Shown one piece after another: positions 43,777-47,115 of a DNA stretch of 47,115 bases (the first letter of the stretch is position 1; each line of letters begins with the position of its first letter). A model generated the notes under the pieces. It saw only the letters and a list, made by a program, of their open reading frames with translations, was not told the origin of the DNA and did not search any database. Location: the NCBI GenBank assembly GCA_002702705.1, contig PABH01000019.1, positions 119,192 to 166,306 on the forward strand. Reading direction: 5' to 3'. Made by a program: the position numbers and the translations under genes. Source of the DNA: Anaerolineaceae bacterium (GTDB lineage Bacteria > Chloroflexota > Anaerolineae > Anaerolineales > Anaerolineaceae).

Positions 43777-44370
43777 CTAATAAGTGATTTCGCGTTCTGT
43801 TGTTTCGTCTTCAATCATTCGCTGGCCGCCGTTAGAGTGACAACTGGAGCAAAAATCGATTTGTTCTTCATGTGACATATGGCAAGCACGGCATTCTAAC
43901 TCACCATTATGATTATTGTGCGGGTTTCTAAAAAGATAATCGGTGGCTCTGCCCATAAATTCATAACTGATATGGCAATCCAGGCACATTTGATCATCAT
44001 ATTGTACCTTTAACAATTCTCCATTTGGGGAAACGCTATAATTTCCCAGCAAAAAATTGACTCCACTGGATATTTCAGCACCTACTGAGTAATCGTGACA
44101 CTCTTTGCATTCTACACCAGCCTGAAAGTGTACATTATCCAAATGGTTGCTGGTCAAATAGGAATTTACATTCTCGTCCATAAGGTGACAGCTACCACAA
44201 AATTCCGGACTGGTATTTGATAAATGTAACAAATATCCACCAGACGCACTGGCTGCAACAACTAGAAAAATCAGGATAATCCCAACCCCGAAACTTATTT
44301 TTACTTTCTTAAACAAGTTTTGTTTTAGCTTACCATTATTCTTTTTCGGTTCATTGTCTTGATTCTTCAT
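43777..44370 (-). CDS. Five-haem NapC/NrfH-like membrane cytochrome c
   Basis: A 197-residue membrane-anchored cytochrome. A basic N-terminus and one helix (about 27-49) are followed by five CxxCH haem sites: CGSCH (58-62), CKECH (88-92), CLDCH (129-133), CRACH (160-164) and CSSCH (174-178). CGSCHLMDENVNSYLTSNH has the CxxCHxM pattern of NapC/NrfH quinol dehydrogenases, which take electrons from the quinol pool and hand them to an outside reductase. NrfH has four haems, so the fifth site is an addition. The gene is divergent from the exported flavoenzyme gene at 44621 and is its probable electron donor. Confidence 0.92.
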   Translation of the reverse strand: MKNQDNEPKKNNGKLKQNLFKKVKISFGVGIILIFLVVAASASGGYLLHLSNTSPEFCGSCHLMDENVNSYLTSNHLDNVHFQAGVECKECHDYSVGAEISSGVNFLLGNYSVSPNGELLKVQYDDQMCLDCHISYEFMGRATDYLFRNPHNNHNGELECRACHMSHEEQIDFCSSCHSNGGQRMIEDETTEREITY

Positions 44371-44620
44371 TATAAAATCTCCTAGTTAATCAATTTGACG
44401 AAATTTTCGTTTAAGGAAACGTTAAAAATAAAATTTTATGTTTTGTGCCCGGTAAACTCGGATCTGTCTGTATAAATATAAATTATTTCTTTGTTATCTT
44501 GATTCCCCGTTAATCAAATATTCTTCCCAATTAATCAAATCGTAAAAATAAATCATTTTCGAGTGCTACTATAGGAATGCTGTTAGCCTATTATTGAATT
44601 ATTTTTTCTAAGGAGGAAAA
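44371..44620. promoter_or_regulatory. Divergent promoter region with repeated TTAATCAA motif
   Basis: A 250-base region between cytochrome and flavoenzyme genes. TTAATCAA occurs three times (44386-44393, 44510-44517, 44531-44538), the last two 21 bases apart. The middle copy forms a palindrome TTGATT-CCCCGTT-AATCAA at 44499-44517. A TGCTACTAT extended -10-like element ends at 44572, and AAGGAGG precedes the ATG at 44621. A shared operator controlling both genes is likely but unproven. Confidence 0.45.
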
Positions 44621-46888
44621 ATGTCGCAAGAAAAGAACTCAATTTCGAGAAGAGATTTTCTTAAAGGGACAACCATCGGAGCAGCTGGGATCGCTGCAAC
44701 AACACTCTTGGGTGGCTGTGCACCGAAGGTAGTGGGTGTTGAAAATTCTGGGGATGCTGGGTCTGAAGTTGTTAATTCTACTGTCGTTAAAAACCCGGTC
44801 GCTGGTGGTGAATTGATACCCCAGGCTTATCTCAATCCACAGGATTATGATTATCGGCAAAATACCACTGATTTCAAAACACTGTTTTCGCCTCTGACAA
44901 TTGGTTCTCTTACTCTCAATCATCGTATCGTCAAGTCCGCTGCAGGGTCAGCCACGTTCCTCTCCGGGTTAACCGATGAATTGTTCCAATATTATGTACA
45001 ATTCGCTAAAGGAGGCGTTGAGCTTATCTGGGTTGAAGGAGGTATTACTCAGTTCACCGCACTTGCAGACGGAAGCGAAATACCAGCCGAAACTTTTGAA
45101 TTTGGTAAAAGACTTGTTGAAGAGTGTGGAAAATACAACGCAAAGCTTGGGTTTCAGTGGGCTGAAATGGCACGGACTCCAGTTGGCGATATGACAGTTG
45201 AAGATATTGCTGCTGCTCAAACTCGAAGTGTGGCGATGGCGAAAGCGCTTCAACAAATGGGCTTTGTTGCATTGGAGATTAACGCAGCTGGTTTTAACCT
45301 TGGAGAACATTTCCTCTCTCGGTTCCATAACACACGTACAGATGAATATGGTACAGGCAGTCTGGAAAATCGTGCACGTTTCGTAACCGAAAGTTTAGAA
45401 CAGATCAAAGCAGCCTGTGGTGATGATTTTATCGTGCAAGTTCTGATTGACTGCATTGAAGAAAATGACAATCTTGACAACAGTGCTACTCTTTTTTGGC
45501 TGGATAATACAGTTACAGCCAAACAAAATATGGTTACGTCTATTGAAGAGGGGATTGGATTATCCAAATTGATTGAGGCTGCCGGTTGTGATTCAATGCA
45601 TCTTCGCTTAGGGCCTTTGGGTTATCATCCAGCCCAATTTGGGAGTGACCTTTATTTTATTTTGAACGGAGTTGAGGGTACAACCGGTTTCGGTACCCAA
45701 TATGATTTTTCAAAACATTGGCAAGGGCAGTTGATCGGCAACCACAGTGGTGCAGGTATGCTGATTGACATTGTCGGGCGTTACAAAGAAGCGCTCAATA
45801 TACCTTGTGGTACCGTCACTTACATGGATCCTGCGCATGCCCCAGATTACTTTGAGAAGGCGCTCGCCGATGGCAAAGTTGATTTCTACCTTATGAATCG
45901 TCCGCTTACCGTTGACACCGAATATATCCATAAACTGGAAGAAGGGCGTATCGACGAAATAGCCCCCTGTACACGCTGTCTGCATTGCCATATTGGAGGA
46001 AATCCTAGCAATCGCGAATTTGGATATTGTCGAGTCAACGCATTAACCCATCGCGTTATGACCGAAAATGGACCTGCAACCTACGAGCTTGAACCGGCGA
46101 AAGTTACGAAGAAAGTTTTGGTTGTCGGTGGGGGACCCGCAGGTATGGAAGCCGCTCGTATTGCAGCCGCTCGTGGTCATCAGGTCACACTTTATGAAAA
46201 GAGTGACGAACTCGGCGGAGATCTTAATTTTGCCAGCATGATTAAAGGACCGCATGAAAACCTCGAGGATCTTAAGGCTTATCTAACCAAACAACTGGAG
46301 GTACAAGGAGTGACAGTTGTTTTGAAAAAGAATGTTGATGCCAGTCTGATCAACAGTGAATCCCCAGATGTAGTAATCCTTGCCGTTGGTTCTTTGCCGG
46401 GCGACATTGGTGCAAATGGTGGCAATGTACCTGTCATCGATTTTGTCAACTTCATGGGTGAAGAAACTGGTAACAACGTTGTGGTATTTGGCTCCAATGC
46501 CCAGGCATTCGATTGTGCTTTGTGGCTTACGGTCCACAAGAAAAAGGTTACCATTGTCACACCCAACCCCAATGAGGAACTAGATAAACAGCAGTCACAG
46601 CATGCTCAACGTATGATGACTTCGACGCTCTATTCCCTTGGTGTAAAAGCATATCCAAGTTCAAAGATCAAGGAAATTGGTGACGGTCAAATCACGATTA
46701 AATCAGACGGTGGGTGGGATACAGTCATCCCTGCCGACTCGATCATCAATGCTGCAGACTTACTACCAAATAAGTCACTACTTGAAAGTATCTCGGTTAA
46801 AGAGTCTTATGCAATTGGTGATTGCGATCAGCCTTATAATATTGCTTTGGCTATCCGTGCTGGCAACAATATTGGGCGTCAAATCTAG
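44621..46888 (+). CDS. Tat-exported lipoprotein flavoenzyme, old yellow enzyme/enoate-reductase type
   Basis: 755 residues. The signal has Arg10-Arg11 (SRRDFLKG) and the lipobox LLGGC (Cys33), so it is a Tat lipoprotein. Residues about 85-440 are an OYE-like TIM barrel (LFSPLTIGSLTLNHRIVKSA; FLSRFHNTRTDEYG, GSLENRARF). Then comes a cysteine cluster (450, 453, 456, 470) for an iron-sulfur centre, an FAD domain (VLVVGGGPAGMEAARIAAAR, about 498-517) and a second dinucleotide region, as in 2,4-dienoyl-CoA reductase and BaiCD/FldZ. Two departures: the usual EIHAAHG reads EINAAGF, and the NAD(P)H-binding GxGxxG reads GSNAQAF. Electrons may thus come from the neighbouring cytochrome rather than NADH. 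The substrate is unknown, perhaps an alkene or enoate. Confidence 0.9.
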   Translation: MSQEKNSISRRDFLKGTTIGAAGIAATTLLGGCAPKVVGVENSGDAGSEVVNSTVVKNPVAGGELIPQAYLNPQDYDYRQNTTDFKTLFSPLTIGSLTLNHRIVKSAAGSATFLSGLTDELFQYYVQFAKGGVELIWVEGGITQFTALADGSEIPAETFEFGKRLVEECGKYNAKLGFQWAEMARTPVGDMTVEDIAAAQTRSVAMAKALQQMGFVALEINAAGFNLGEHFLSRFHNTRTDEYGTGSLENRARFVTESLEQIKAACGDDFIVQVLIDCIEENDNLDNSATLFWLDNTVTAKQNMVTSIEEGIGLSKLIEAAGCDSMHLRLGPLGYHPAQFGSDLYFILNGVEGTTGFGTQYDFSKHWQGQLIGNHSGAGMLIDIVGRYKEALNIPCGTVTYMDPAHAPDYFEKALADGKVDFYLMNRPLTVDTEYIHKLEEGRIDEIAPCTRCLHCHIGGNPSNREFGYCRVNALTHRVMTENGPATYELEPAKVTKKVLVVGGGPAGMEAARIAAARGHQVTLYEKSDELGGDLNFASMIKGPHENLEDLKAYLTKQLEVQGVTVVLKKNVDASLINSESPDVVILAVGSLPGDIGANGGNVPVIDFVNFMGEETGNNVVVFGSNAQAFDCALWLTVHKKKVTIVTPNPNEELDKQQSQHAQRMMTSTLYSLGVKAYPSSKIKEIGDGQITIKSDGGWDTVIPADSIINAADLLPNKSLLESISVKESYAIGDCDQPYNIALAIRAGNNIGRQI

Positions 46889-46983
46889 GATTTAGGAAAA
46901 TGTGCCATTCGAGATATTTGCAACATTTTTGTTGTCGATCTCAATTGTCACTAACCAGATCCAATAAAAAGGCTTAGAAGTTA

Positions 46984-47025
46984 AAAACCGCTTGGTAATT
47001 CTATTTTTTAGCCAGGCGGTTTTCA
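46984..47025 (+). terminator. Terminator after the flavoenzyme gene
   Basis: AAAACCGCTTGG (46984-46995) pairs with CCAGGCGGTTTT (47012-47023) through one G-U wobble, with a 16-base loop and ending in T residues. It lies about 95 bases after the stop codon. Confidence 0.75.
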
Positions 47026-47069
47026 TAAGACTTTAGTCAGTTGAGCGAGCGAAGCGAGAGAAACAAAAA

Positions 47070-47090
47070 TCCACCCGCTAAGCGGGTGGA
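47070..47090. repeat. GC-rich perfect hairpin at the right edge
   Basis: TCCACCCGCT, one A, then AGCGGGTGGA is a perfect inverted repeat, much richer in GC than its surroundings. It follows a GCGAGCGAAGCGAG stretch (47045-47058). It could be a REP-like intergenic element or a leader structure for the next gene. No second copy exists in this window. Confidence 0.45.
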
Positions 47091-47107
47091 AGACAAAAGG
47101 TTAGACC

Positions 47108-47115
47108 ATGAAAAG
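47108..47115 (+). CDS. Possible start of the next gene (cut by window end)
   Basis: An ATG at 47108 is preceded by AAAAGG at spacing of 7 bases. Only two and a half codons are visible, so this is a suggestion based on the ribosome site alone. Confidence 0.25.

Overview
The window most resembles the chromosome of a moderately AT-rich member of the Chloroflexota, probably class Anaerolineae. This is inferred from gene content: a short-form 6-phosphogluconate dehydrogenase beside transaldolase, a tocopherol-cyclase-like protein, a secreted giant protein ending in the residues FYLPLIQK (a C-terminal style I associate with secreted Chloroflexota proteins), and Shine-Dalgarno sites mixed with apparently leaderless starts. 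No rRNA, tRNA, CRISPR array, insertion sequence or prophage was found. Most of the sequence is coding.

Layout. (1) 1-7507: the tail of a LuxR-type regulator with a strong terminator, a small conserved protein, then two MacB/FtsX-type ABC exporters arranged tail to tail. (2) 7590-12288, all minus strand: a probable operon of a BNR beta-propeller protein, a DUF2892-type small membrane protein interrupted by a TAG, transaldolase and 6-phosphogluconate dehydrogenase, preceded by a tocopherol-cyclase-like gene. (3) 12465-30878: a cell-surface polysaccharide locus. It holds a lyase-fold lipoprotein, a phosphoglycosyl transferase, a Wzx-type flippase, four glycosyltransferases, a NodB-type deacetylase, a left-handed beta-helix acetyltransferase, a Gfo/Idh/MocA dehydrogenase, a DegT-type aminotransferase broken by a frameshift at an A9 run, a Wzz/tyrosine-kinase-like protein with a damaged Walker A motif, and an O-antigen-ligase/polymerase. 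Inside it, a BcsB-like protein (minus) faces a membrane protein with a degenerate GGDEF domain. (4) 31195-40270: a compact cassette of a Tat-exported periplasmic-binding-like protein, three tandem tail-collar (MdpB-like) proteins, a GNAT acetyltransferase, a small DUF6916-like protein and a 1880-residue secreted cadherin-repeat/beta-helix protein. (5) 40363-47115: a CPA2-type antiporter with universal-stress domains, an extended SDR, and a divergent pair of a five-haem NapC/NrfH-like cytochrome and a Tat-exported lipoprotein of the old yellow enzyme/enoate reductase type.

How the parts may work together. The polysaccharide locus has the activities for a lipid-linked, flippase/polymerase-dependent glycan; three of its enzymes correspond to the WbpB/WbpE/WbpD steps that make a diacetamido-glucuronic acid. 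The strongest candidates for undescribed systems are the collar-protein/giant-surface-protein cassette, and the cytochrome/exported-flavoenzyme pair, which looks like an extracytoplasmic reductase fed with electrons from the quinone pool. Three genes carry visible lesions or active-site losses (DUF2892-type, aminotransferase, tyrosine-kinase-like) that deserve checking against raw reads. All family assignments are from reading the sequence; no database search was run.
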